Assembly (NCBI GenBank): GCA_030430125.1
Contig: JAUIGA010000086.1
Coordinates: 1-10,548, forward strand
Source: Chloroflexia bacterium
GTDB taxonomy: Bacteria; Chloroflexota; Chloroflexia; Thermomicrobiales; UBA6265
DNA: 10,548 bases
Reading direction: 5' to 3'
Positions 1 through 5,746 of the stretch are shown here, one piece after another (the first letter of the stretch is position 1; each line of letters begins with the position of its first letter). The notes below the pieces were generated by a model that saw only the letters and a list, made by a program, of their open reading frames with translations, made no database searches and was not told the DNA's origin. The position numbers and the translations under genes are program-made.

Positions 1-613
1 CGAGCGGATTCTCGTGATCGGCGTCGACACTCTTACCCGCTACATCGACTACACCGACCGCTCGACCTGCGTGCTGTTCGGAGATGGCGCCGGCGCGGTG
101 GTGATCGAGGCATCAACCGAGGAGCGCGGCCTGCTGTCGACCGTACTCGGAGCCGATGGTGCCGGACACAAACACCTGTACGTTCCGGGCATGGCCAATC
201 TCGTGCCGGAATCCGCCGATCTCTTCCCCGAATACCGACCGTACCTGCAGATGAACGGGAAGGAAGTGTTTCGCTTCGCCGTTCAGGTGATGGGCGAGGC
301 CGCGGTGGCCGCCATCGACAAGGTGGGTCTCGGGTTCGACCAGGTCGATATGCTCATTCCGCACCAGGCGAACCTGCGCATCATCGACGCCGCCGCGCGC
401 CGGCTCGCGCTGCCTCGCGAGAAGGTGTGGGTCAACGTCGACCGCTTCGGCAACACCTCCGCCGCGTCAGTGCCCATCGCGCTGGCGGAAGCCGCCGACG
501 CCGGCAAGATCAGCGACGGCGACAATGTCGTGCTGGTCGCCTTTGGCGCCGGGCTGGCGTGGGCGGCAGGGCTGGTCCGCTGGGGCACCGCCGGTGTCCC
601 GCGATTCGCCTAG
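1..613 (+). CDS. fabH: 3-oxoacyl-ACP synthase III (KAS III), 5' end missing
   Basis: This condensing enzyme starts type II fatty acid synthesis by joining an acyl-CoA primer to malonyl-ACP in the cytoplasm. The reading frame is open from base 2 to the TAG at 611–613, giving 203 residues, about the C-terminal 60–65% of a usual 310–330-residue FabH. The first visible codons are already inside the protein, so the GTG at 14 is not the real start. Family landmarks include the CVLFGDGAGAVV strand, the LYVPG segment, LIPHQANLRII with the catalytic His (codon 362–364), and NVDRFGNTSAASVP with the catalytic Asn (codon 452–454). The C-terminal FGAGLAWAAGLVRW strand completes the thiolase fold. The nucleophilic Cys lies upstream of the window. 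The assignment is firm because the His and Asn motifs are spaced as in FabH rather than FabF. fabG follows after 112 bases and shares its pathway. Confidence 0.95.
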   Translation, partial: ERILVIGVDTLTRYIDYTDRSTCVLFGDGAGAVVIEASTEERGLLSTVLGADGAGHKHLYVPGMANLVPESADLFPEYRPYLQMNGKEVFRFAVQVMGEAAVAAIDKVGLGFDQVDMLIPHQANLRIIDAAARRLALPREKVWVNVDRFGNTSAASVPIALAEAADAGKISDGDNVVLVAFGAGLAWAAGLVRWGTAGVPRFA

Positions 614-629
614 CGGCTCCACCATCTCC

Positions 630-650
630 GGGAGGCTCTTCTGGCCTCCC
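630..650 (+). terminator. Hairpin after fabH, terminator-like but without a T-run
   Basis: A perfect 7-bp inverted repeat, GGGAGGC (630–636) and GCCTCCC (644–650), with a 7-base loop begins 17 bases after the fabH stop. No T-rich tract follows, so it is not a textbook intrinsic terminator. It could cause partial termination, stabilise the fabH mRNA 3' end, or sit as a processing site before fabG. That reading is inference; the repeat itself is visible. Confidence 0.45.
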
Positions 651-707
651 CACGAGGACGAGAACACGCGACCCGGTCCGAATTGCGTGATCGAACATCT
701 TGCAACG

Positions 708-716
708 AAGAAAGGA
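708..716 (+). promoter_or_regulatory. Ribosome binding site fixing the fabG start
   Basis: The purine-rich AAGAAAGGA ends 9 bases before the ATG at 726. The fabG frame is open as far back as 525, so this site, together with the family N-terminus at the ATG, decides the start. Confidence 0.75.
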
Positions 717-725
717 CATCACCTC

Positions 726-1469
726 ATGTCGAACAACGGCGCAATCGTCACTGGCGGCACCCGGGGCATCGGCCTCGCGATCGCCAGGCGGCTCGCGAGT
801 GACGGCTACGATCTCCTGCTCACCTACCGGGGTGACGCTGACGCCGCGAATGCCGCGGCGGCGGAGCTCGAGGACACCGGCAGCAATGTCAAGATCATCG
901 CCGCCGATGTCGCCAGCGCCGACGATGCCGGACGCGTCATCGAAGAGGGCATGGCGCATCTCGGCAAGATCGATGGCCTCATCAACAACGCCGGCATCAC
1001 CCGCGACACGCTGATGATGCGCATGAGCGAAGAGCAATGGGACGAGGTGCTGTCCACGAACCTGAAGGGGGCGTTCCTCCTGAGCAAGGCCGCGATGCGA
1101 CCAATGCTCCGCGCCCGTGCCGGCCGCATCGTCAACCTCACGTCGGTCGTCGGCCTCGTCGGGAACGCGGGGCAGGCGAACTACGCCGCCGCCAAGGCCG
1201 GGCTGGTCGGCCTGACCCGAAGCATGGGCAGAGAAGTGGGCTCACGGGGCATCACGGTCAACGCCGTCGCGCCGGGATTCATCTCGACCCGTCTGACCGA
1301 TGTCCTGCCGGATGACCTCAAACAGCGGCTGCTGGACCAGACACCGCTCGGCCGTTTCGGGAGTCCGGAAGATGTTGCCGGCGCGGTCGCGTTTCTGCTC
1401 TCCGACGACGCCTCGTTCATCACCGGCCACGTGCTCACCGTCGACGGCGGCCTGTTCATGGCCCCGTAG
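726..1469 (+). CDS. fabG: 3-oxoacyl-ACP reductase, SDR family
   Basis: FabG reduces 3-ketoacyl-ACP to 3-hydroxyacyl-ACP with NADPH, the first reduction of each elongation cycle in type II fatty acid synthesis. The protein is 247 residues, the usual size. It has the dinucleotide-binding motif TGGTRGIG at 9–16, NNAG at 87–90, the active-site Asn at 112 and the catalytic triad Ser140, Tyr153 (codon 1182–1184) and Lys157, the last two in the YAAAK motif. The PGFISTRLT loop and the C-terminal DGGLFMAP are typical of FabG. The start at 726 is chosen because AAGAAAGGA precedes it and the Rossmann strand begins a few residues later. The neighbouring fabH, accC and acpP support FabG over a generic SDR oxidoreductase. 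fabD, which often lies between fabH and fabG, is absent here. Confidence 0.93.
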   Translation: MSNNGAIVTGGTRGIGLAIARRLASDGYDLLLTYRGDADAANAAAAELEDTGSNVKIIAADVASADDAGRVIEEGMAHLGKIDGLINNAGITRDTLMMRMSEEQWDEVLSTNLKGAFLLSKAAMRPMLRARAGRIVNLTSVVGLVGNAGQANYAAAKAGLVGLTRSMGREVGSRGITVNAVAPGFISTRLTDVLPDDLKQRLLDQTPLGRFGSPEDVAGAVAFLLSDDASFITGHVLTVDGGLFMAP

Positions 1470-1495
1470 CAGGGGACGACTCGCCGCCACCCTGC
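1469..1495 (+). other. Weak inverted repeat overlapping the fabG stop
   Basis: GCAGGG (1469–1474) and CCCTGC (1490–1495) can form a 6-bp stem with a 15-base loop that begins in the last base of the fabG stop codon. No T-run follows. It may be a weak 3'-end structure or chance in GC-rich DNA. Confidence 0.2.
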
Positions 1496-1512
1496 GCCGG
1501 CGCATGCTGGCG

Positions 1513-1580
1513 CGGTGTGTTTTCCACCCGGCCGCCGGATGGACGGCAATGCGAAGAATGCGCGCGCTTCGCACACACCG
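1513..1580 (+). other. Three-armed inverted-repeat cluster, possible structured RNA
   Basis: An 8-bp outer stem, CGGTGTGT (1513–1520) with ACACACCG (1573–1580), encloses two smaller hairpins. One pairs 1523–1525 with 1541–1543 and CCGG (1528–1531) with CCGG (1535–1538). The other pairs GCGAAG (1551–1556) with CTTCGC (1567–1572) and would stack directly on the outer stem. The arrangement resembles a three-way junction. It lies in the 224-base fabG–accC gap, where no gene is visible. Whether it is transcribed or functional is not known, and it matches no RNA family I recognise. Confidence 0.3.
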
Positions 1581-1589
1581 GGGAGACAA

Positions 1590-1609
1590 CTGCCTGCGGC
1601 AGATCTGCC
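1590..1609 (+). promoter_or_regulatory. Perfect 12-bp palindrome with an alternative overlapping hairpin
   Basis: GGCAGATCTGCC at 1598–1609 is a perfect palindrome. Its left half can also pair with CTGCC at 1590–1594 across a 3-base loop, so the two pairings exclude each other. It lies about 85 bases upstream of the accC ATG and just upstream of the possible accC promoter. It could be an operator for a dimeric regulator, but no known consensus is matched. Confidence 0.25.
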
Positions 1610-1624
1610 CCTACGGATGTCACG

Positions 1625-1650
1625 TTGGCGCCTCGTCGTCACGGTACACT
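1625..1650 (+). promoter_or_regulatory. Weak candidate promoter upstream of accC
   Basis: A -10-like TACACT sits at 1645–1650, with TTGGCG at 1625–1630. The 14-base spacer is short for a sigma-70-type promoter, so only the -10-like hexamer has any weight. A start near 1657 would leave a leader of about 37 bases before accC. Tentative. Confidence 0.2.
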
Positions 1651-1680
1651 TGAGCACGCGTTGCCATCGGCCCTTCCGGC

Positions 1681-1685
1681 GGGAG
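1681..1685 (+). promoter_or_regulatory. Ribosome binding site fixing the accC start
   Basis: GGGAG stands 8 bases before the ATG at 1694. The frame is open upstream to 1517, but those extra codons do not look like biotin carboxylase, and the family N-terminus (MFQKILIANRGEIA) starts at this ATG. Confidence 0.75.
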
Positions 1686-1693
1686 TTCAGTGC

Positions 1694-3115
1694 ATGTTCC
1701 AGAAAATCCTGATCGCCAATCGCGGTGAGATTGCCCTGCGGGTCCTGCGCGCCTGCCGGGATCTCGGAATCCCCGCCGTGATCGCCTACAGCGAAGCCGA
1801 TCGCGACTCGCTGCCGGTCCGGCTGGCCGATGAGGCGGTCTGCATCGGCCCGGCACAACCCGCTCGTTCATACAACAACATTCCCGCCGTGATCAGCGCC
1901 GCGCTCGTCACCGGATGCGATGCAATCCACCCCGGATACGGCTTCCTCGCGGAAAACGCCTACCTCGCCGACATCTGCAAGCAGGTGGGCATCACGTTCA
2001 TCGGACCGAAGCCCGACGTGATCGAACGGATGGGCAACAAGGCCGAAGCCCGCGCCACGATGAAAGCCGCTGGTGTCCCTCTGCTGCCCGGCACAGAAGG
2101 CATCATCTCCAGTCCCGCCGATGCAACCCAGGTTGCGCGCCAGATCGGGTTCCCGGTCGTAATCAAGGCCGTCGCGGGTGGGGGCGGGCGCGGCATGCGG
2201 GTTGCCCGCACAGAAGGCGAGCTGGCGCGCGCGCTGTCCATTGCTCAAGCAGAGGCCGAGGCCGCGTTCGGCAACGGCGATGTCTATATCGAGCGCTATC
2301 TGGATCGACCGCGCCATGTCGAGGTGCAGGTCATGGGCGACAACCACGGGCACGTGGTCGCCGTTGGCGAGCGGGACTGCAGCCTGCAGCGCCGGCACCA
2401 GAAGGTGGTCGAGGAGGCCCCGGCGCCGAACCTGCCGAAGAAGGTCCGCGACAACCTGCTCAAAACCGCCGCGAAAGGCGCGAAGGCGGCCGGCTACACC
2501 GGTGCCGGCACGCTGGAGTTCCTGCTCGACCAGGATGGGCGCTTCTATTTCATGGAGATGAACACGCGCATCCAGGTCGAACACCCGATCACCGAGGAAA
2601 CCGCCGGTATCGACCTGGTCGTGTGGCAAATCCGCATCGCCGCAGGCGAGCGATTCCCCTTCAAGGAGAGCGACTTCACGCCAAGGGGGCACTCCATCGA
2701 GTGCCGGATCACGTCCGAAGACGCCATGAACGACTTCCAGCCCTCGGTCGGCACGGTCAACACCTACGTCGCGCCGGGCGGACCTGGGGTGCGGGTCGAT
2801 TCCCACCTGTTCGGCGGCTACAGCATCCCGCCCAACTACGACTCCCTGCTCGGCAAGATCATCACCTGGGGCAAGGATCGTGACGAGGCGATCGCGCGGA
2901 TGCAACGCGCCCTTCACGAAACGGTGATCACCGGAGTCAAGCACACCGTGCCGTTTCATCGCGCCATCATCGCGGACCCCGAGTTTGGGGCCGCCGAGGT
3001 CCACACCGGGTTCATCCCGTCGTTCATGGAACGCTCCATCGAAACGCTGGATCGGCACGACCGCGAGGAACGCGAGGCTGACCGGCACGAGCACCTGGTG
3101 AAGGGAACGTCGTGA
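1694..3115 (+). CDS. accC: Acetyl-CoA carboxylase, biotin carboxylase subunit
   Basis: AccC uses ATP and bicarbonate to carboxylate biotin on the carrier protein AccB, the first half-reaction of malonyl-CoA formation. The protein has 473 residues. The N-terminal biotin carboxylase domain (about 1–112) begins KILIANRGEIA. The ATP-grasp domain (about 113–325) carries Lys116, Lys158, the glycine loop AGGGGRGM at 161–168, the RHQK segment at 234–237, Glu275, Glu288 and MNTRIQVEHPITE from 289. The C-terminal biotin carboxylase domain follows, with Arg338. All catalytic positions that I can align to E. coli AccC are present. The last ~25 residues are a charged tail beyond the usual ~450-residue length. 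No biotin-carrier or carboxyltransferase domain is attached, which separates it from acyl-CoA and pyruvate carboxylases, although a role with another acyl-CoA carboxylase cannot be excluded. Its TGA overlaps the ATG of the next gene by one base. Confidence 0.93.
   Translation: MFQKILIANRGEIALRVLRACRDLGIPAVIAYSEADRDSLPVRLADEAVCIGPAQPARSYNNIPAVISAALVTGCDAIHPGYGFLAENAYLADICKQVGITFIGPKPDVIERMGNKAEARATMKAAGVPLLPGTEGIISSPADATQVARQIGFPVVIKAVAGGGGRGMRVARTEGELARALSIAQAEAEAAFGNGDVYIERYLDRPRHVEVQVMGDNHGHVVAVGERDCSLQRRHQKVVEEAPAPNLPKKVRDNLLKTAAKGAKAAGYTGAGTLEFLLDQDGRFYFMEMNTRIQVEHPITEETAGIDLVVWQIRIAAGERFPFKESDFTPRGHSIECRITSEDAMNDFQPSVGTVNTYVAPGGPGVRVDSHLFGGYSIPPNYDSLLGKIITWGKDRDEAIARMQRALHETVITGVKHTVPFHRAIIADPEFGAAEVHTGFIPSFMERSIETLDRHDREEREADRHEHLVKGTS
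3101..3106 (+). promoter_or_regulatory. Ribosome binding site within the accC 3' end
   Basis: AAGGGA inside the last accC codons lies 8 bases before the ATG at 3115 and only 5 before the GTG at 3112. The spacing favours the ATG and, with the TGATG overlap, points to translational coupling. Confidence 0.6.
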
Positions 3116-3522
3116 TGCCCGATCAGCCCACTGCCGACGCCGCCACCACCGACGTGGAAACGCACCCTCGCGAGGGCGGTACTCCGGTGCGTGGTACGAT
3201 CCGCGTTGCCCCGGCGGTTCTGATCGAGCTGATCGAGCTGACCGTGAGGGATGTGGATGGGGTTGTCGAGCTGCGCTCGAGACCGCGAAAACCACGTCAG
3301 GCTCCATCGCCGCAGGGCAAGACCTTCGACGATGGCAAGGTGCGTGTCACCGTGCATGGCGACCACATCGAGACCGACTTGGCGGTGGCTATCCGCAACG
3401 GCGTCGGCGTGGCGGCGATTACCCGCGACATCCGGGAGCAGGTTGGCCAGGCCGTCGCTCGCATGCTGGGCATGACCGCCAGCTCCATCAACATCTACAT
3501 CGATGCCGTCGTCGACGTCTAA
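3115..3522 (+). CDS. Asp23/Gls24 family protein (YqhY-like)
   Basis: The protein has 135 residues and belongs to the Asp23/Gls24 (DUF322) family. After a polar N-terminal stretch of about 25 residues, the typical core follows: GTIRVAPAVLIELIELTVRDVDGV (broken here by the reader as residues 27–50), then a strand KVRVTV (75–80), the ETDLAVAIRNGVGV segment (86–99), a helix with REQVGQAV, and a final SSINIYIDAVV strand. The C-terminal core is intact. The biochemical function is not settled. In Bacillus subtilis the family member YqhY sits between accC and nusB, exactly as here, and has been linked to control of acetyl-CoA carboxylase. The one-base TGATG overlap with accC suggests matched synthesis. 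The ATG at 3115 is preferred over the GTG at 3112 because of ribosome-site spacing. A 9-bp tandem repeat in the DNA at 3220–3241 encodes the LIELIEL run. Confidence 0.85.
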   Translation: MPDQPTADAATTDVETHPREGGTPVRGTIRVAPAVLIELIELTVRDVDGVVELRSRPRKPRQAPSPQGKTFDDGKVRVTVHGDHIETDLAVAIRNGVGVAAITRDIREQVGQAVARMLGMTASSINIYIDAVVDV

Positions 3523-3561
3523 CCCGGCATCCTGCCTCCCCAGAAGGAATCAACGATTTCC

Positions 3562-4152
3562 ATGACTGATGAACATAACGATGATATTGCCAGCGAGCCA
3601 CTCGCCAGTGGCACGCCCAACGATCCGGACGCTGCCGGTGGCGACGCACAGCCGCGCAAGCGCCGCCGGCGGAAGAAGAAGCGCCGCCCGATGGCCGGTC
3701 AGGGGACAGTTGCACCGACGCCAACGCGCCACCAGGCGCGTATCCTCGCGCTGCAGGCCCTGTACGAGTACGACCTCACCGGTCACGACAGCGACCAGAT
3801 TGCCGACCGCATGCACGAGGACGAGGACGTACCGCCCAACGTGCGCGCCTACGCCTCAACCCTGTTCACCGGCTCGATATCCAACCTCGACACGATTGAC
3901 AGCCTGATCGGCGCCGCCGCGACGGCCTTCCCGGTGCCCCAGCTGCCCGCCGTCGATCGCAATGTGCTGCGCATCGCCATCTACGAGCTGACGGAGCAGC
4001 GCGGCAACGTCCCGGAGCGCGTGGTCGTCAACGAGGCAATCGAGATTGCCAAGAACTTCGGCGCCGAGAACTCCGGGCGGTTCGTCCACGGCGTGCTCGG
4101 CACCATCACCCGCCGGTTGGCCGAGACCCCGCCGACGGCGGAGCAGGCCTGA
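3562..4152 (+). CDS. nusB: Transcription antitermination factor NusB
   Basis: NusB binds the boxA element of nascent rRNA with NusE (ribosomal protein S10) and supports antitermination of rRNA operons. The NusB fold runs from about residue 55 to 190: RHQARILALQALYEYDLTGH at 56–75, the helix with NVRAYASTLFTG, then PAVDRNVLRIAIYEL at 129–143, VVVNEAIEIAKNFG at 154–167 and the ending RFVHGVLG at 173–180. These are the conserved NusB blocks. The 196-residue length exceeds the usual 130–150 because of a 50-residue N-terminal extension, which is acidic at first and then carries a basic tract (PRKRRRRKKKRRP, 31–43). AGAAGGA at 3542–3548 is 13 bases from the ATG, a rather long spacing. An internal ATG at 3691 (Met44), preceded by GGAAGAAGAAG, would give a standard-length NusB. 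Only 39 bases separate it from the Asp23-family gene, so they are probably co-transcribed. Confidence 0.93.
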   Translation: MTDEHNDDIASEPLASGTPNDPDAAGGDAQPRKRRRRKKKRRPMAGQGTVAPTPTRHQARILALQALYEYDLTGHDSDQIADRMHEDEDVPPNVRAYASTLFTGSISNLDTIDSLIGAAATAFPVPQLPAVDRNVLRIAIYELTEQRGNVPERVVVNEAIEIAKNFGAENSGRFVHGVLGTITRRLAETPPTAEQA

Positions 4153-4205
4153 GCCGCTACCCCGATCCTGCACCGGTCGTGTAGAATCCACGCAAACATC
4201 CCGAA

Positions 4206-4251
4206 TCGTGCGCGACAGCTGCCACACGGGTGGCGGTCTTGGCGTGCACGA
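4206..4251 (+). other. Long two-part stem-loop in the nusB–acpP gap
   Basis: The outer stem TCGTGCGCG (4206–4214) pairs with CGTGCACGA (4243–4251): 9 bp, one G·T pair. After a small internal loop, CTGCCAC (4219–4225) pairs with GTGGCGG (4230–4236): 7 bp, one wobble, tetraloop ACGG. Some 16 bp in 46 bases is strong pairing. It may end the nusB transcript, form a leader for acpP, or act as DNA-level inverted repeat. The inner hairpin is followed by TCTTGG, which is not a real T-tract. Confidence 0.4.
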
Positions 4252-4257
4252 AACGGG

Positions 4258-4263
4258 TATGAT
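4258..4263 (+). promoter_or_regulatory. Candidate -10 hexamer for acpP
   Basis: TATGAT matches a sigma-70-type -10 well and would start transcription near 4270, about 70 bases before the acpP TTG. The only -35-like element, TTGGCG at 4239–4244, is just 13 bases away, so the promoter call is weak. Confidence 0.25.
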
Positions 4264-4274
4264 AGACATCAGGT

Positions 4275-4320
4275 CCCGGCAGCATCCGGGCAGGAGCCGG
4301 ACGCCAGGGTGGCGGGCCGG
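4275..4320 (+). other. Two adjacent hairpins in the acpP leader
   Basis: CCCGG (4275–4279) pairs with CCGGG (4286–4290) across a 6-base loop. Next, CCGG (4297–4300) plus CGCC (4302–4305) pair with GGCG (4311–4314) plus CCGG (4317–4320), an 8-bp stem with a small internal loop. The second hairpin ends 8 bases before the ribosome binding site of acpP, where it could affect translation. Function is inferred only from position. Confidence 0.3.
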
Positions 4321-4328
4321 GACAACGA

Positions 4329-4335
4329 GGGAGGA
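4329..4335 (+). promoter_or_regulatory. Strong ribosome binding site fixing the TTG start of acpP
   Basis: GGGAGGA ends 6 bases before the TTG at 4342. An in-frame GTG at 4309 would place this sequence inside the coding region and add 11 residues not seen in ACPs, so the TTG is the likely start. Confidence 0.8.
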
Positions 4336-4341
4336 ACAGGG

Positions 4342-4581
4342 TTGGCTACCGTAATCGAGCGTGTGCAGGGTATCGTCGCCGAACGGCTCGGCGTCGAAGA
4401 GGACCAGGTCGTCGAGGGCGCCGCGTTCATCGATGACCTCAACGCCGATTCGCTCGACCTCGTCGAGGTCATCATGGCGATGGAGCAGGAGTTCGATCTC
4501 GAGATCAGTGATGAGGATGCCGAGAAAATCCGCACGGTCGGAGACGCGGTGTCCTACATCAACGAACACCAGGGCGCCTGA
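4342..4581 (+). CDS. acpP: Acyl carrier protein
   Basis: ACP holds growing acyl chains as thioesters on a phosphopantetheine arm and presents them to the Fab enzymes, among them the FabH and FabG encoded upstream. From the TTG start the protein has 79 residues, the normal length. The modification site is Ser37 in the NADSLDLVEVIMAMEQEFD region (codon 4450–4452), matching the DSL motif of the family. Helix I starts with VIERVQGIVAERLGV and the acidic ISDEDAEKIRTVGDAVSYI end is typical. The protein is strongly acidic, as ACPs are. The start is decided by GGGAGGA 6 bases upstream. The 189-base gap before it is rich in inverted repeats, so acpP may be separately controlled, in keeping with ACP being needed in excess over the enzymes. 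No fabF follows, which is unlike the common acpP-fabF order. Confidence 0.95.
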   Translation: MATVIERVQGIVAERLGVEEDQVVEGAAFIDDLNADSLDLVEVIMAMEQEFDLEISDEDAEKIRTVGDAVSYINEHQGA

Positions 4582-4613
4582 CGCACCACCGTGTGCGACC
4601 TCCGGCAGCACGG

Positions 4614-4640
4614 GGGAGTGCGAATGAAGACCGCGCTCCC
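4614..4640 (+). terminator. Hairpin after acpP, terminator-like but without a T-run
   Basis: GGGAGTGCG (4614–4622) pairs with CGCGCTCCC (4632–4640): 9 bp, one G·T pair, loop of 9 bases, 32 bases after the acpP stop. A second small stem, GTCCA/TGGAC (4647–4651 and 4659–4663), follows. There is no T-run. It probably reduces read-through from the highly expressed acpP into tatC. The rest of the 222-base gap up to 4803 shows no gene or clear promoter. Confidence 0.45.
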
Positions 4641-4803
4641 TTGCTCGTCCACTCGATCTGGACAACCCCGACGAACCGTGTGTCCCATTCTGGTCGTCAT
4701 TTCCGTCGCTGACCTTTCGCGGTCGGACCTCGCGTCAGGAAGCGCCGCTTTCCCGCGTTGGCTTGCCAGCTGATTCAGACCAGGAAAGGCGCACGAGAGT
4801 ATC

Positions 4804-5709
4804 ATGGCACGCACCATCAAGGTACCGGCGTGGAAGTTCCAGATTCCACGGCTCCCCAAGTACGACCCCGACGAGCCCGACGTCTTCGAGGAGATGACGC
4901 TCCAGGAGCACCTCACGGAGCTCGCCAGCCGCATCAAGAAGATCGTCATCGGTATCATTGTCGGCTTCATCGTCGGCGCGATCCTCGTCCAGCCCATCCT
5001 GAGCCAGATCAGGGAGGCGGCGCAGGTCGAAGAGGGTCTGGACATTCGTTCTCCGTCCGACCCAGTGCTCATCTTCTTCCGCATCGCGCTCTATGTCGCG
5101 ATCGGCATCACCCTGCCGAACATCATCTACCAGATCGTCGCATTCCTCGCGCCCGGGCTCACGCGCAAGGAAAAACGGGTGCTCTTCACGTCCCTCCCGT
5201 TCATGTCGATCCTGTTTGTCGGCGGTGTCGCCTATGCCTACTTCTTTGCGATTCCGCGAGCCCTGGATTTCCTCTCGGACTTCCTCGGCGACTATATCGA
5301 CTGGAACATTGATGCGCAGGAGACAATCAGCTTCTACCTCGCATTGATGATGGGGCTGGGAATTGCATTCCAGCTGCCGGTCATCATGTTCGTGCTGGCC
5401 AAGATCGGCATCGTCACACCGGCCAACATGCGCAAGTGGCGAAAATTCGCATTCCTCGGTATCGTCGTCGCGGCGGCGATCATCACCCCGACGACCGACC
5501 CGGTCAACCTCGCGCTGGTCGTCTTCCCGCTGGTGATCCTGTACGAAGCCGGCATCATTATCTCGATGGTATTTGCGAAGACCTCGCTGCGGAACCCCGG
5601 AACCGACGAGGTTGACGACGAACCCGCAGCCAAGGCCGCCGCCGCGACGGCGACGCCGGCGAAGAAGGCGAAAGCCGATATGCGATCGGAATCGCCGGAC
5701 GACGTGTGA
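4804..5709 (+). CDS. tatC: Sec-independent (twin-arginine) translocase subunit TatC
   Basis: TatC is the membrane receptor that binds twin-arginine signal peptides and, with TatA-type partners, exports folded proteins. The protein has 301 residues and six predicted membrane segments: about 45–65, 87–112, 127–150, 174–198, 213–229 and 233–252. Family marks include MTLQEHLTELASRIKK (31–46) before the first helix, the loop AFLAPGLTRKEKR (113–125) with the conserved Glu123, GLGIAFQLPV (184–193) and ITPTTDPVNLALVVFPLVILYE (227–248 region). Gln190 occupies the polar position that is Glu in E. coli. A 30-residue cytoplasmic N-terminal extension precedes the core, and a 40-residue Ala/Lys/Asp-rich tail (about 262–301) follows the last helix. 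The ATG at 4804 is the only plausible start; AGGAAAGG at 4782–4789 is 14 bases away and GAGAG at 4795–4799 is closer. No tatA or tatB adjoins it, so partners must be elsewhere. Confidence 0.93.
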   Translation: MARTIKVPAWKFQIPRLPKYDPDEPDVFEEMTLQEHLTELASRIKKIVIGIIVGFIVGAILVQPILSQIREAAQVEEGLDIRSPSDPVLIFFRIALYVAIGITLPNIIYQIVAFLAPGLTRKEKRVLFTSLPFMSILFVGGVAYAYFFAIPRALDFLSDFLGDYIDWNIDAQETISFYLALMMGLGIAFQLPVIMFVLAKIGIVTPANMRKWRKFAFLGIVVAAAIITPTTDPVNLALVVFPLVILYEAGIIISMVFAKTSLRNPGTDEVDDEPAAKAAAATATPAKKAKADMRSESPDDV

Positions 5710-5746
5710 CACGAAAACCGGGTGATGGCTTCACAATTCCAGGCAC

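Noticed and set aside
3220..3241. Tandem CTGATCGAG repeat
   Set aside because: Two copies of a 9-base unit inside the coding region that simply encode the LIELIEL helix.
1868..3307. A 479-codon open frame on the - strand opposite accC
   Set aside because: It overlaps accC entirely and has no recognisable domain; a shadow of high-GC coding.
4182..4187. TAGAAT as a -10 element for acpP
   Set aside because: No -35-like sequence at 16–18 bases and no extended -10 TG in the right place.
4591..4773. A 60-codon open frame in the acpP–tatC gap
   Set aside because: Starts inside a small hairpin with no ribosome site, and its composition (Ser/Arg/Pro/Cys) is not protein-like.
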